Assembly (NCBI RefSeq): GCF_001428625.1
Contig: NZ_LMIE01000033.1
Span: forward strand, 216,608-280,607
Reading direction: 5' to 3'
From: Hydrogenophaga sp. Root209
GTDB taxonomy: Bacteria > Pseudomonadota > Gammaproteobacteria > Burkholderiales > Burkholderiaceae_C
DNA: 64,000 nt
How positions within the stretch are numbered: the first letter of the stretch is position 1; every line of letters starts with the position of its first letter. Below the pieces are notes generated by a model, which made no database searches, was not told the origin of the DNA, and saw only the letters and a program-made list of their open reading frames with translations. Below, piece by piece: positions 53,901-62,253 of the stretch. Position numbers and translations under genes: made by a program.

Positions 53901-56515
53901 ATCGTGTTGACGATTGCCCTCATCAGGTTGGCAGGACAGCGCGCCGCAATGAGTTCAGTCAAATCCACGCCTGTTGGCATTTGTCCGGCTGCGGCACGGA
54001 CGATCGGCATGGATTCGCCCGTGTCGAGTTCAGGTCGCACCCGCACCCCGAATCGGTGTGCCGCGACCACCAAGGCGAGAAAGGCGTGGTTCAGAACCAG
54101 TGATGCGGCGATCTGCGGTTCATCCGCAAGCAGGCGAAACCCGACAGGCAGCAGGGCCCGAACCGCATCGCGGAGCGAATAGTTCTGAAGCGTTGGGGCA
54201 AGACGCGCAGCCACCTGCCTTGAGTCCGAGAAAATCAGCACCTTGCGGCCCCTCAAAGGTGCGAATTCCGTCGCAGGCCTCGGGCCGGGTGGCTGTACCC
54301 GGATCTGTGTACCGAGCAACGCTTGAAAGGGCTGGTCCCCTTTTGTTAGATGGTCTTGCACGCTTGACTGGCCGTGGCCGTGCCTCTTGCCGCAGCAACC
54401 GCACGGAACAAATTCGCCCGGGCCTGCCCGCCCTACGTGTGCATCAGCGTCTTCAGTCAGGGCGCCAGCTTCGGGCCGGAGATACACCAGGCGAGCACGC
54501 TCACTTGGATGGGCGGCGTTCAAACGTCCTGTCTGAAGATCGTAGGTCGCAGCTCGGCCGCGCTCTGGCGAAGGAGGGTCCTCGAGCAAAAGATCCAGCG
54601 GATGAAAGGCCTCGAACAACCCCGCATCGGTTTGAAGTCTCTCCCCCGCATTGGCCCAGATGTACTGTGGGTTCGCAACATCATTGGTATAGGCCCGCGC
54701 GTACGAAGTCCCGCAATGACGACACGTGTAGTACTCCAGCACGGGGGCGCCGCACGCGCATCGATCTCTCGGTTGGCCAAAAAGTTTGCCGATCGGCCCA
54801 TGACGCTCAGTCGAGTCGAGCTCCGAGCAAGCAGGATCCATACAAGCCCATAGGCCGGGTAGCCCTCGAAAGAACGAATGGATTCGGCACGGCAAAAGGC
54901 TCGGCTCTTCGGGCGCCAAACGTGCGCGGCTCCCAAGGGCAAGCAAAACGCTCACCGCCTTGTCCACGTGCGATCTCGGCGCATCGGCCTGAAATGCAAG
55001 CGGACCTAGCTCGGCGAGGGGAATGGCTGCCTTCATGGTCTCATTGACCAGTTGATTGAAAGGTTCGTAGTCCTCCAGAGCACGGTAGAGGGCGCATCCG
55101 AGATCAGCTTGATGGGGGGCACCACGAAAATCCAAAAAGGCACGCGTGGCAACCATCGCCGATTGCCCGTCTTGGTAGAAGCCGTCCAGGTCAACCGAGC
55201 ACAGGGCGGAGACATCGGCATCGGTGCCGCGCGCAAAGGGCGTGCGCTCCGCCAAGGTCCCGGTGATAGGAACGAAGGTGTCCTCGCGAACACCGGTAAG
55301 TTGCGCGCCAAAGTTTCCCGCGGTAGCTTGCCCTTGCTCGCTGAAGCTTGCTGTCGCGCAAATCACCTGAAAGCGCTCCTCCCCAATGCCCAGCCGTTCC
55401 CGCAGTCGCCGCAACAGAAGGCCGACTTCCGCGCCCTGCGCACCGCGGTAGAGGTGGGCTTCATCCAATACGACAAGAATACGCTCGTCCGGGCAGGCTT
55501 GGAGCCATTCGCGTGTCCGGTCAAAGATGGGCCGTTCGATAGGCCGCATCATCATGTACTCAAGCATCGAATAGTTCGTGATGAGCAGGTCCGGAGGACT
55601 GGCTTGAACTTCGTGCCGTGTCAACAATTCGGCATCGTCGGGCCCGAGCACTGCACGCCGGTACTCGCCGTTTCTGTCTTGCCACTGCGAATGCGGTTGC
55701 CCGAACCAAGCCGCGACGCTTTGCTTGGCAGGCCATTTCCCTCGCGCGCTCAGGCTCTCGAACAATTGCGCCGCCCGTGCATCTTCTTCAGCAATGTGGG
55801 GCCGCCCGGCCCGATGCCTCCTGGTGGCCGACTCGATCTCGGCGAAGAAATCACCGATTGACGAAAGCCGGTTCCCGTCTTTGACCGGGCTTCGGACGCC
55901 GGCATATGGAGTTCTGCTGGTATATCTCGCAAAGTGGGCTGGGCGCCCAGCCCATTCCTTGAACATCGCCACCACAGCCGGATTCCCGAAGAGCAGGCGG
56001 AGTCGGCCGAGTTGGTCGTTGACCAAGGCGTTCATCGGATAGAGAACGATGGCCCGCACGGCGTTGTACTTGGCGAAGTCAGTCGGCCGGTCTCGTGCCT
56101 CGATGGCGAGCTTGCCCAGAATCGGAAGCAGAAAAGACTCAGTCTTCCCCGAACCCGTCCCAGTCATGATCATCAGGTTTTTCTTGTTCCCCAACACTTC
56201 TTCAAGGGCCTGGGCTTGATGTATATACGGTGGATTGAAGATCAATTGCTTACCACCGGCCAGGGGCGATGACAGCCTGTTGAAGGCTTCTTTCGCGGCT
56301 TCAGGCAACCGTTCTAACGCGTCATACTTCTGACCGGCGACGTAGCGCGGCGTCGATTCCAGGTATGGAATCTGGAAGATGCCGCCGACCTGTTCGAGCA
56401 GTCTCCGACGTTGAGAAACAACCTGCGGGTGACCGATGTGGTATGTCGCCTCAATGTACTCAGTGAAGGTGCGCCGAAGTTCGTCGATGGTCTGTTGAAT
56501 GGTCGCTGTCATCAT
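50957..56515 (-). CDS. druE: Druantia helicase DruE (DEAD/DEAH with DUF1998-like C-terminus)
   Basis: A protein of about 1,850 aa, the size and layout of Druantia DruE. ATG 56515 (or 56512) is preferred over TTG 56530. Helicase core: TGTGSGKT near 120, DEAH near 352, and GIDIGELSGVALRNMPPGR with QRAGRAGR for motifs V-VI near 1150. Several CxxC pairs (near 600, 1050 and 1500) suggest zinc sites. Near 1690 the cluster CPERCDASCYRCLRSFRNK matches the DUF1998 end of MrfA/DrmB/DruE-type helicases. It is the last gene of the operon, with no overlap after the 360-aa gene. Druantia systems block phage by an unknown mechanism. Confidence 0.9.
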   Translation of the reverse strand: MMTATIQQTIDELRRTFTEYIEATYHIGHPQVVSQRRRLLEQVGGIFQIPYLESTPRYVAGQKYDALERLPEAAKEAFNRLSSPLAGGKQLIFNPPYIHQAQALEEVLGNKKNLMIMTGTGSGKTESFLLPILGKLAIEARDRPTDFAKYNAVRAIVLYPMNALVNDQLGRLRLLFGNPAVVAMFKEWAGRPAHFARYTSRTPYAGVRSPVKDGNRLSSIGDFFAEIESATRRHRAGRPHIAEEDARAAQLFESLSARGKWPAKQSVAAWFGQPHSQWQDRNGEYRRAVLGPDDAELLTRHEVQASPPDLLITNYSMLEYMMMRPIERPIFDRTREWLQACPDERILVVLDEAHLYRGAQGAEVGLLLRRLRERLGIGEERFQVICATASFSEQGQATAGNFGAQLTGVREDTFVPITGTLAERTPFARGTDADVSALCSVDLDGFYQDGQSAMVATRAFLDFRGAPHQADLGCALYRALEDYEPFNQLVNETMKAAIPLAELGPLAFQADAPRSHVDKAVSVLLALGSRARLAPEEPSLLPCRIHSFFRGLPGLWACMDPACSELDSTERHGPIGKLFGQPRDRCACGAPVLEYYTCRHCGTSYARAYTNDVANPQYIWANAGERLQTDAGLFEAFHPLDLLLEDPPSPERGRAATYDLQTGRLNAAHPSERARLVYLRPEAGALTEDADAHVGRAGPGEFVPCGCCGKRHGHGQSSVQDHLTKGDQPFQALLGTQIRVQPPGPRPATEFAPLRGRKVLIFSDSRQVAARLAPTLQNYSLRDAVRALLPVGFRLLADEPQIAASLVLNHAFLALVVAAHRFGVRVRPELDTGESMPIVRAAAGQMPTGVDLTELIAARCPANLMRAIVNTIKDNGLGLEPLAIASISENARISARIAGLPVLPGLAVDDSGKLAVARAWLRCWARGPGIWFGDMPPAWWSTEVTTHRGEFQPMDRVLVTREAKRTFKKEWLPRLMTFFTQSLQDGGVRLLANNLALEIGGQWVRCATCKSVHRPVGLLTTCIDCGSTNVNTFDPETDQVFVARRGFYREPVALAMTQREPTFMSLIAAEHTAQLNAAQPDDAFSQAENHEIRFQDIDLAWRDTDARAPAIDVLSSTTTMEVGIDIGELSGVALRNMPPGRANYQQRAGRAGRRGTAVATVVAFGSSDSHDDHYFTSPDEMIRGSVVDPRLTLENVDIARRHLRAYLLQRYHEARIPELDAHADPSLFSVLGSVRDFRDGRGALNREDFRVWLAGQAPDLEVAVNRWLPTQIPSEARSRLIADMAHDVATAVDEAIGFREPVPAETNEEQPTSETTAVDATAEAEAPAAAGADQETDFADPSADKLLDRLLYWGVLPRYAFPTDVAPFYVFNRALSTPFRPRMDFAPTQGLNVALSQYAPNKQIWIKGKQYTSKAIYSPFRDVRSDAWRKRKLYFECQVCGHAKTEPYVEERRSGRFRCEACQTPDSFGPGRSWFRPPGFAHPIDRDPVTAPDDPNETAYATRAKLIMQTPGPELGWIAIGDRIRAFPTRDHLLVSNSGPEGEGYNYCVSCGRIEAATDPEMNLYQPHSRPYPSNEPGPCPGTRVANRIVLGTDFRTDIALFSLPLDRPFRVRPGNDETDSALRTVCEAVAKAACQLLEIESGEVLAEYRPALTDAGAAGLEVELFVYDTLAGGAGFSPQLVARGDELFRKALSILADCPERCDASCYRCLRSFRNKIDHRLLDRVLGQQLLQHAMAGGYTAYPPERAEATSDLLYDDLRRQLSDDFAFERNAVRQPAGFGKVNVPIILTRRSTGAETWIAISSAIACDVPVDAQLRETLAPDDRGAVLCVDDLLVRRHLAAAVDRVRLSLN

Positions 56516-56530
56516 GTCCCCGATCTTCAA

Positions 56531-57613
56531 TTAATTCTGTTCAACCAGCCAGAGCGACTCACGCAGGAACCTGCGTTCACCGTCGGCAGCAGTTGTTGCC
56601 ATCTCATATGAATAGAGGCAGCCCGTCCCCGCCTGCCGTCGACCAACGAGAAAGAGCCGTCGCTCAGCCCAGGACGGAATTGGGCTGAAGAAGTCGATCG
56701 TCGAGCGGTCTCCGTTCGGGCGGCATCGGAAGGCTTGCGCCAGACCTGCGCGCGCGTCCAAGGCCATCTGAATCTGCCATGCAACGTCACACGACCGCAG
56801 GGTGTCGCCAGTTGAGAATAGATCGACGATGCGTGCGGTGGAATTGGGCTGAAGATCGACCAAGCACCAGAGGTTCGCTCCGAAGCGCTGGGGGCGTCGT
56901 GCGACAAAGAGCCCCGTTTCCCCAACCTCAGCCGGATTCCATCGATCACGATAAAGCGTTCCGCGACGAGTGGGCTTGCAGATCAGGAGACCCTCAGGCC
57001 GATTCCCAATCGGGGCCTCTCGGAGTCGCCGATGCCATTCCTCAACGTAGTTTCCCGCCGGCTCAACCCTGGGAAGTCGCAACCACGCCTTTTCGCTCAG
57101 CTCGACCAAGCCAAACTCCTGCAATCGGGGAGCGAGGGGTTCCGCAGATGTCGGAACTAACAGGCGTAGCGCACCGCGATGCACAAGCCTTGCAGGGAGG
57201 TCTTCGGGAATCGGTGTGATGACATCGCCGGCTGTCCCCAATACCGCGATCGAACCGTCCTCACGCTTCACAAATGAAGGTGCTGCTGGGCGAATCGTCA
57301 CCTCCGCGCTCGCCCACACCTCGTCAGCAGTGCTGCGCATTTCTAGCAAGTCGCGATACACGATCAAGGACTCAAGAACGTCCTGCACCATCGGACCCAC
57401 GACATCTCCAGGCGATCCGAGAGGCTGCAGCGTTTGGCGAACACTGCGTTCGAGCTCATACCGAGCGCACGGCGCAAGAATGGAAGTTGCGCGTCGAAGG
57501 GCTTGCCCAACCAATGCAGGCGAGAGCTCCCCGTTCAGCCCGCTGCCATCCAGACCGAGCGAGTACCCCACGCGCTCGACGGCCTGCTGTCGGCTGAGGA
57601 TGACGACGTTCAT
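56531..57613 (-). CDS. Third gene of Druantia-type operon (possible DruD-like), function unknown
   Basis: A 360-aa protein between the 948-aa protein and DruE. Its start overlaps the upstream stop (ATGA), so it belongs to the same transcript. It has an alpha/beta pattern with no catalytic motif that I recognise. Segments such as EEWHRRLREAPIGNRPEGLLI and KPTRRGTLYRDRW are well formed. Size and position fit a DruD role in Druantia type I, but I cannot align it from memory. Confidence 0.8.
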   Translation of the reverse strand: MNVVILSRQQAVERVGYSLGLDGSGLNGELSPALVGQALRRATSILAPCARYELERSVRQTLQPLGSPGDVVGPMVQDVLESLIVYRDLLEMRSTADEVWASAEVTIRPAAPSFVKREDGSIAVLGTAGDVITPIPEDLPARLVHRGALRLLVPTSAEPLAPRLQEFGLVELSEKAWLRLPRVEPAGNYVEEWHRRLREAPIGNRPEGLLICKPTRRGTLYRDRWNPAEVGETGLFVARRPQRFGANLWCLVDLQPNSTARIVDLFSTGDTLRSCDVAWQIQMALDARAGLAQAFRCRPNGDRSTIDFFSPIPSWAERRLFLVGRRQAGTGCLYSYEMATTAADGERRFLRESLWLVEQN

Positions 57614-60456
57614 GTGCTCTCCCTCGCCACGCGCTCTTCACCCGGCGAACGGCCGATGTCTTTGGCCAACTTTGCCAGGTACGCACCACGCACCAGCGTC
57701 GGATTGGCGATCAAGGCACGCAGCATCTCTTGTCCTCGCAGCCAGTTGTCGAAGCGGACCTCCGCCGGGCAAAAGGCCAGAGCCAGCGCCATCGCGGAAA
57801 GCACCGTGTCGCTCGAGACCCGGTAGGCGTGGGCCTTGTCGACGAAATGATGTTCGAGGTCTCGAACATCACTGCATTTAAACGCTTCATCGGAAACGGC
57901 AATCGCGAATCCGGGCGAACCTCCGACCTCGCGCTGAAGTTGATCGAATTGATTTGACTGTTGAAGCCCTTGCGTAGTCAGACATGCATTCGCCCGATCG
58001 GCCCAGGTTCCGCGACACAAGATTCGAGCGAGCTGCAACTCAAACGCTGACAGCACTTTTGACCTGTGAACTGATGACAGCGGTCCCAATGCGCGGGCGC
58101 CATGCCACCGTCGATAGTGGACGAGTAGCATGGCGACCGTTCTGTCTCTCGTATGGCGCGTCGCTCCAATATCGACGCGCGCTCCCAAATCGGCCAGAGA
58201 AGTCACGCGCTCACGAAGACTGACGACAGCTGCATATCGTCGTCCACGATGTCTCGCGACAAACAAGGCACCTGGCGCAGGCACCGACACGCCGGCATAG
58301 CAATCGCCCGTCTTGACCGCGACATATCGATCCGGGTTGCGAAGGTCATATCGCCTCACTACGACGGCTTGGTCAGCGCCAGCCTCATCGACCAAGCGCG
58401 CGAGAAGTGACCTATCTCGGTGTTCAAGCTTCCAACGCAACGGTTGAACTTCCTGGTGGAAGCTCAAACGATCGTGCCCAAGTTCGTCAGATGAGATGTC
58501 GATGTCAATGCGCGCCGCCGACTCGATTCGTCCCATCACCGCATCGGAATCAAGTTTCTGAAGTACACGGTCCATCGCGTTGGAGTCGATCGGCAGATCG
58601 AGGTTGCCAAGCGCCAGCGGGGCCGGGTCATGGCCATGCGCGTCGCGGATGAATGTGTCGATTCTCGCGAAGCGCCCTCGTGGTCCAAGAGCCGAAACTT
58701 TTGCCTTTCCCTTGAGCACGTCCTGCAGTGAGGCATTCGCTGGCTCCATCACCAATCTCACGCCGGCCTGCTTGCGAGCGCTTTCCTGCCAGGGCTCGGG
58801 GGATCGAACCTGTAGGAACAGTTGCTCGGGCTCGAGGCGCTGGCCGGGAGCCTTTGCGACAGCAGTGACCTGCACGACGTGCACGCCAATAGGCAACATG
58901 CCGAACGAGACCAGGGCGTCGGAATTTCCCGCATCCTGAATGTGCACTGCTGGTTCAGCATCGACAACCACCACAAACTCGCTCACTGCAAAGTCGGCCG
59001 ACAGTCGAAGGATCACCTCCTCGCTGGGGAGCCAAGTAGAGGTGCTTTCCCCGTTGCGTCGTGGTAGCAAGCCCACGGGCTCTACGCGTCCCCTCAGTCC
59101 GTAGCCGAACCTCAGCTGTTTCAGTGCTTGAAAATGTCGCTCCGCCAGGACCGCAGGCGTGCTCAGTTCATACGCAACAACTCCAACGATGGCGCACACA
59201 ACCTGCTTCAGTTCCAGCTTAGCTATCGTGTCACCAGACAAGGGATCGCTCGTGACTATCAGATAGCCCTGATCAGCCCGAACATGATTGCCATGAACCT
59301 GTCGGGCAACACCGTCTTCGTAAATCTTGAGCAGCAGCGGAAAACTGCCCTGAAGTTTGAAGAACGGCTGCAGCAGTGCTCGAAGACGCGCATCCGCTCC
59401 GTCGATCTCCATGAACGCCATGCCTGCGTCGGTCAACGCAGAGAGCGGCCTGTGCTGACGGGAATACGACAGCAAGGCCCGACCAGGCATCCATCTACCA
59501 TCGTCGTTGGAGAAGCGGATCCTGGGTTTGTCGAGTACTGAAATCTGGAGATCTTCACTGCGAAGAATGCCCGTGAAATCAGGCATCGCGATCCCGATCC
59601 TCCAAGCCCCGTCCGGTGTTCCGCGAGCCATCAGTTTCGCCCCGGCAACCCGAACGTCCTTCGAGTCACGCGGCCCTCCTTGCGGAGCGACTACAGGACG
59701 ACCGACCAAACTCTGACTCGAACGAAAGCGGGCTTCCCGGAGCACTTTCCGGGCTTCTTGCAATTGATGGCGGACAGCCTGATGCTCTTCCAGGTCTCCA
59801 ACGATACGACCGAGCGTCGAGCGGTCGATGGGTGAGATGTCACCTTGAATGTCCTCATCGCGTAGCGCGAGCACGAGGCGGGCCGTCAGCTCCGTCTGTT
59901 GCAGGAAATCCCTGAAGCGCGCCGATCCCCCGTAGTACCGACGCTGTATTAGCGACCCCAGTTGCACAATGCCGAGGTCGCCGTATTGCGCCAGGTCGTA
60001 GCGCATGTCATGCAGATGCGCCGCGAAGTGCGCCTGCAAATAGCGCGGCAGGATCGAATGGGTGATCGGCCATGAAATGATTGAGAAATGATCGGCCCAA
60101 CGTCCACGTGGCGAGAAGCCAGCAAACCGATTCGCGAACACCCTGAACCAGTCCCGCATGAGGTTTCGGTCCCCATACAGACGCCACGAGGGGACTTCCT
60201 GACTGAACGACTGCCAGTACTCGTCACCATCATAGGAATAGCCCACCTCAGCGGCGACGATGCTCCACAGCAACCAGTATTCGTGCAATGGCCTCCGAAC
60301 CTCTCGAAGCTGAGCTTCGAGTCTTGTACGGATGGCAGCCAGTTCTGAAACGGCTAAGCCATGTTCAAACGCATAAACGGGAGAATCATGTCCCACGCGC
60401 GCCGACGCAAGTGCCGAGAAATGCCGTTCGAGGCTGCTTTGGGCGCTTGCGAGCAC
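57610..60456 (-). CDS. Large Druantia-associated protein (948 aa), type uncertain
   Basis: A 948-aa protein, GTG start at 60456 after AAGGA, 12 bp after the druA-like stop. The N-terminal 250 residues contain EYWQSFSQEVPSWRL, FANRFAGFSPRGRWADHFSI and WPITHSILPRYLQ, a pattern I recall from large defence-island proteins of the YjiT/STY4851 kind and possibly DruH. The middle and C-terminal parts look like beta-rich recognition domains. It replaces the separate DruB and DruC of classical type I Druantia, either as a fused form or as a DruH-like protein from type III. This is inference. Confidence 0.8.
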   Translation of the reverse strand: MLASAQSSLERHFSALASARVGHDSPVYAFEHGLAVSELAAIRTRLEAQLREVRRPLHEYWLLWSIVAAEVGYSYDGDEYWQSFSQEVPSWRLYGDRNLMRDWFRVFANRFAGFSPRGRWADHFSIISWPITHSILPRYLQAHFAAHLHDMRYDLAQYGDLGIVQLGSLIQRRYYGGSARFRDFLQQTELTARLVLALRDEDIQGDISPIDRSTLGRIVGDLEEHQAVRHQLQEARKVLREARFRSSQSLVGRPVVAPQGGPRDSKDVRVAGAKLMARGTPDGAWRIGIAMPDFTGILRSEDLQISVLDKPRIRFSNDDGRWMPGRALLSYSRQHRPLSALTDAGMAFMEIDGADARLRALLQPFFKLQGSFPLLLKIYEDGVARQVHGNHVRADQGYLIVTSDPLSGDTIAKLELKQVVCAIVGVVAYELSTPAVLAERHFQALKQLRFGYGLRGRVEPVGLLPRRNGESTSTWLPSEEVILRLSADFAVSEFVVVVDAEPAVHIQDAGNSDALVSFGMLPIGVHVVQVTAVAKAPGQRLEPEQLFLQVRSPEPWQESARKQAGVRLVMEPANASLQDVLKGKAKVSALGPRGRFARIDTFIRDAHGHDPAPLALGNLDLPIDSNAMDRVLQKLDSDAVMGRIESAARIDIDISSDELGHDRLSFHQEVQPLRWKLEHRDRSLLARLVDEAGADQAVVVRRYDLRNPDRYVAVKTGDCYAGVSVPAPGALFVARHRGRRYAAVVSLRERVTSLADLGARVDIGATRHTRDRTVAMLLVHYRRWHGARALGPLSSVHRSKVLSAFELQLARILCRGTWADRANACLTTQGLQQSNQFDQLQREVGGSPGFAIAVSDEAFKCSDVRDLEHHFVDKAHAYRVSSDTVLSAMALALAFCPAEVRFDNWLRGQEMLRALIANPTLVRGAYLAKLAKDIGRSPGEERVAREST

Positions 60457-60468
60457 GGCTGTCCTTAC

Positions 60469-61665
60469 CTATGCCGCATTCGCGCTCAGCGGCTTTTCGG
60501 CTGCAGCAACCGTTCCCCGAATGAGGGTTCGAATCTGACTGCGATCCCACTGCTTGTAGTCGTCTCGCCTCTCGGCGCGAGGCACGATCCAGCGATTCTT
60601 GGCAAGCTCCGATATTTCGTCGACTGTCTTCAGGTCATCCAGATTGGGTTTTCCCTTTCCTTTCTTTAAGATGCTGATCGAGTTCTTGCAGAACGAACTG
60701 ATGAAGACTTCACGCTGTATTCCGTGTCGAAGTACGGATTCGTTGATACCGATTTCCTTCAAGGCGACTTTGATGGTTCTCAAGCGCCAGTTCGGCCCCT
60801 CGCCGAAGTTGTGCTTGTCGGCGTACGGATGCTTGCTCAACCGAAGGTAGTCACGCATCTTTCCGAAGATGTCATCGGTGATGTGGAAGTGCCCCCAGCC
60901 GATGGTGTATCCAATGGCATCGAAGTAGGTCGTACCGTCAAGTCGAAGGCGGTTATAGATCGACGAACGTCCCATTGACGAAGTGGTTGTCACGGCGAGT
61001 AGATTTGCGCGCTTCGCCTCGTTGGAAATGATCCCTACGGTACTGCCATAGCTTGCCTTGAAGTCGTCAAAGACCTCCCTGGATCTAACCAGGCAGGCGA
61101 CGACCTTACCCGTTAGGAGCATGTTGTAGGGCGCCACTGCGCCCAGGACATAGGCGTCCAACAAGTTCACAAGCCTTTTCGCCCGATCCTCGACGGACCA
61201 GCCAACCAACTTGTCCCGCACCGAAAGGTTGTACACGGGATCACCCAGCGCAATGATCCCAGCGAGACGCCCGTGGTGATGGTCCCAGACAAGATATCGC
61301 ATGCGCCGGCCGAAGCCGGCCGATACAGGGACCGACCACGTGAAGGACGCGACACGGAATAGATCGGCATCTTTTGTTCCGCTGTGAACCCTGATAAGAC
61401 CCAACTGAATTTTTGAAGGGTCTAGCTCAGCTCCGCTCGCAAAGTGTGGCAAAGCCTCCGGAAGCGCACGCTTGAGAAACTCTCGACTGTCGCGCAGCCG
61501 CTCTGCCCGTTGACCAGCATGCAGTTGCCGAACGACCTCCTTGCCCCCCTCCGGAAGAATCAGCGTGCCGTCATCGGCCTTCGTGAACCCCAAGCGAGTG
61601 AAATGAGCGCGGATGCCCTTTTTTAACTTCGCCTCCGGGGTGAATATCCTGGCTATTCCGCCCAT
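60469..61665 (-). CDS. druA: Druantia protein DruA (DUF4338)
   Basis: A 398-aa protein with ATG 61665 after GGAG. The central DUF4338 domain shows the typical RRMRYLVWDHHHGRLAGI, GDPVYNLSVRDKLVGWS and NAYVLGAVAPYNMLL-like segment, near residues 140-205, and RSSIYNRLRL later. DruA is the first gene of Druantia type I. Here it opens a four-gene minus-strand operon and sits 63 bp after the PIN-like gene on the same strand. Confidence 0.9.
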   Translation of the reverse strand: MGGIARIFTPEAKLKKGIRAHFTRLGFTKADDGTLILPEGGKEVVRQLHAGQRAERLRDSREFLKRALPEALPHFASGAELDPSKIQLGLIRVHSGTKDADLFRVASFTWSVPVSAGFGRRMRYLVWDHHHGRLAGIIALGDPVYNLSVRDKLVGWSVEDRAKRLVNLLDAYVLGAVAPYNMLLTGKVVACLVRSREVFDDFKASYGSTVGIISNEAKRANLLAVTTTSSMGRSSIYNRLRLDGTTYFDAIGYTIGWGHFHITDDIFGKMRDYLRLSKHPYADKHNFGEGPNWRLRTIKVALKEIGINESVLRHGIQREVFISSFCKNSISILKKGKGKPNLDDLKTVDEISELAKNRWIVPRAERRDDYKQWDRSQIRTLIRGTVAAAEKPLSANAA

Positions 61666-61728
61666 TTACTTGTCTCCATGTTCATTCCTAGATCTCTTGC
61701 AGTTCTCATGCTGACCGTCCTGCGATCT

Positions 61729-62238
61729 CTAGATGCGTTCAGCAAAACTGGCGAACGGCATCGCGTACCGATTGGCGGCAAGAACGAGCTTGAATTCGTC
61801 CGCCTGCGCAACGTTGAGTCGTCCACAGCGGATCGCCTCCACCAAGAGGTCTTCTGTTCGAAGAATCCGGGCTTCGCCGATCAACTCGACCGCCTTGCGC
61901 TTGAAGCGCTTCTTCTCGTCGGAGGCCAAATAGCAGCCCGTGGTCGCAGCGACTGCCAAGCACGCGGCCTCGCCCCGGCCCATCAGATCTCTCAGATCAC
62001 CGAACAACACAAGGGCTTCCATCGATTCAATGACCATGAGGTCCAGTTGACGAGATGCGATCGCAACTTTTATTTGGGCGCGCTGCTGCTCGTCAACCAG
62101 TTCGTTCATCACCTCTGCCGGCAGTTGAAACCGATAAGGTGGAAGGTCGCCGAGCAAGGCCACGCGACCGATGTGCACGAAGTTGATCAGCACGTTGGCA
62201 TCGGTGATGACGACGGTCGTCTCGGCTGGTACAGGCAT
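61729..62238 (-). CDS. PIN-like nuclease domain protein (toxin-like)
   Basis: A 169-aa protein (ATG 62238; GTG 62250 is also possible). The start VVITDANVLINFVHIG has the first PIN aspartate, E in VMNELV is the second acidic position, and the later GEAACLAVA and LASDEKKRF segments match the third and fourth sites. PIN proteins of this size are usually RNases of toxin-antitoxin modules. It directly follows the XRE-ImmA/IrrE gene, an arrangement known for COG2856-PIN pairs. It may be a toxin held in check by that partner. Confidence 0.8.
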   Translation of the reverse strand: MPVPAETTVVITDANVLINFVHIGRVALLGDLPPYRFQLPAEVMNELVDEQQRAQIKVAIASRQLDLMVIESMEALVLFGDLRDLMGRGEAACLAVAATTGCYLASDEKKRFKRKAVELIGEARILRTEDLLVEAIRCGRLNVAQADEFKLVLAANRYAMPFASFAERI

Positions 62239-62253
62239 TGCTCGTTCCACCGC

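Noticed and set aside
50957-61665. DISARM or Dpd system
   Set aside because: The DUF1998-type helicase could fit, but there is no DrmA/DrmC/methylase or 7-deazaguanine gene, while DUF4338 (DruA) points to Druantia.
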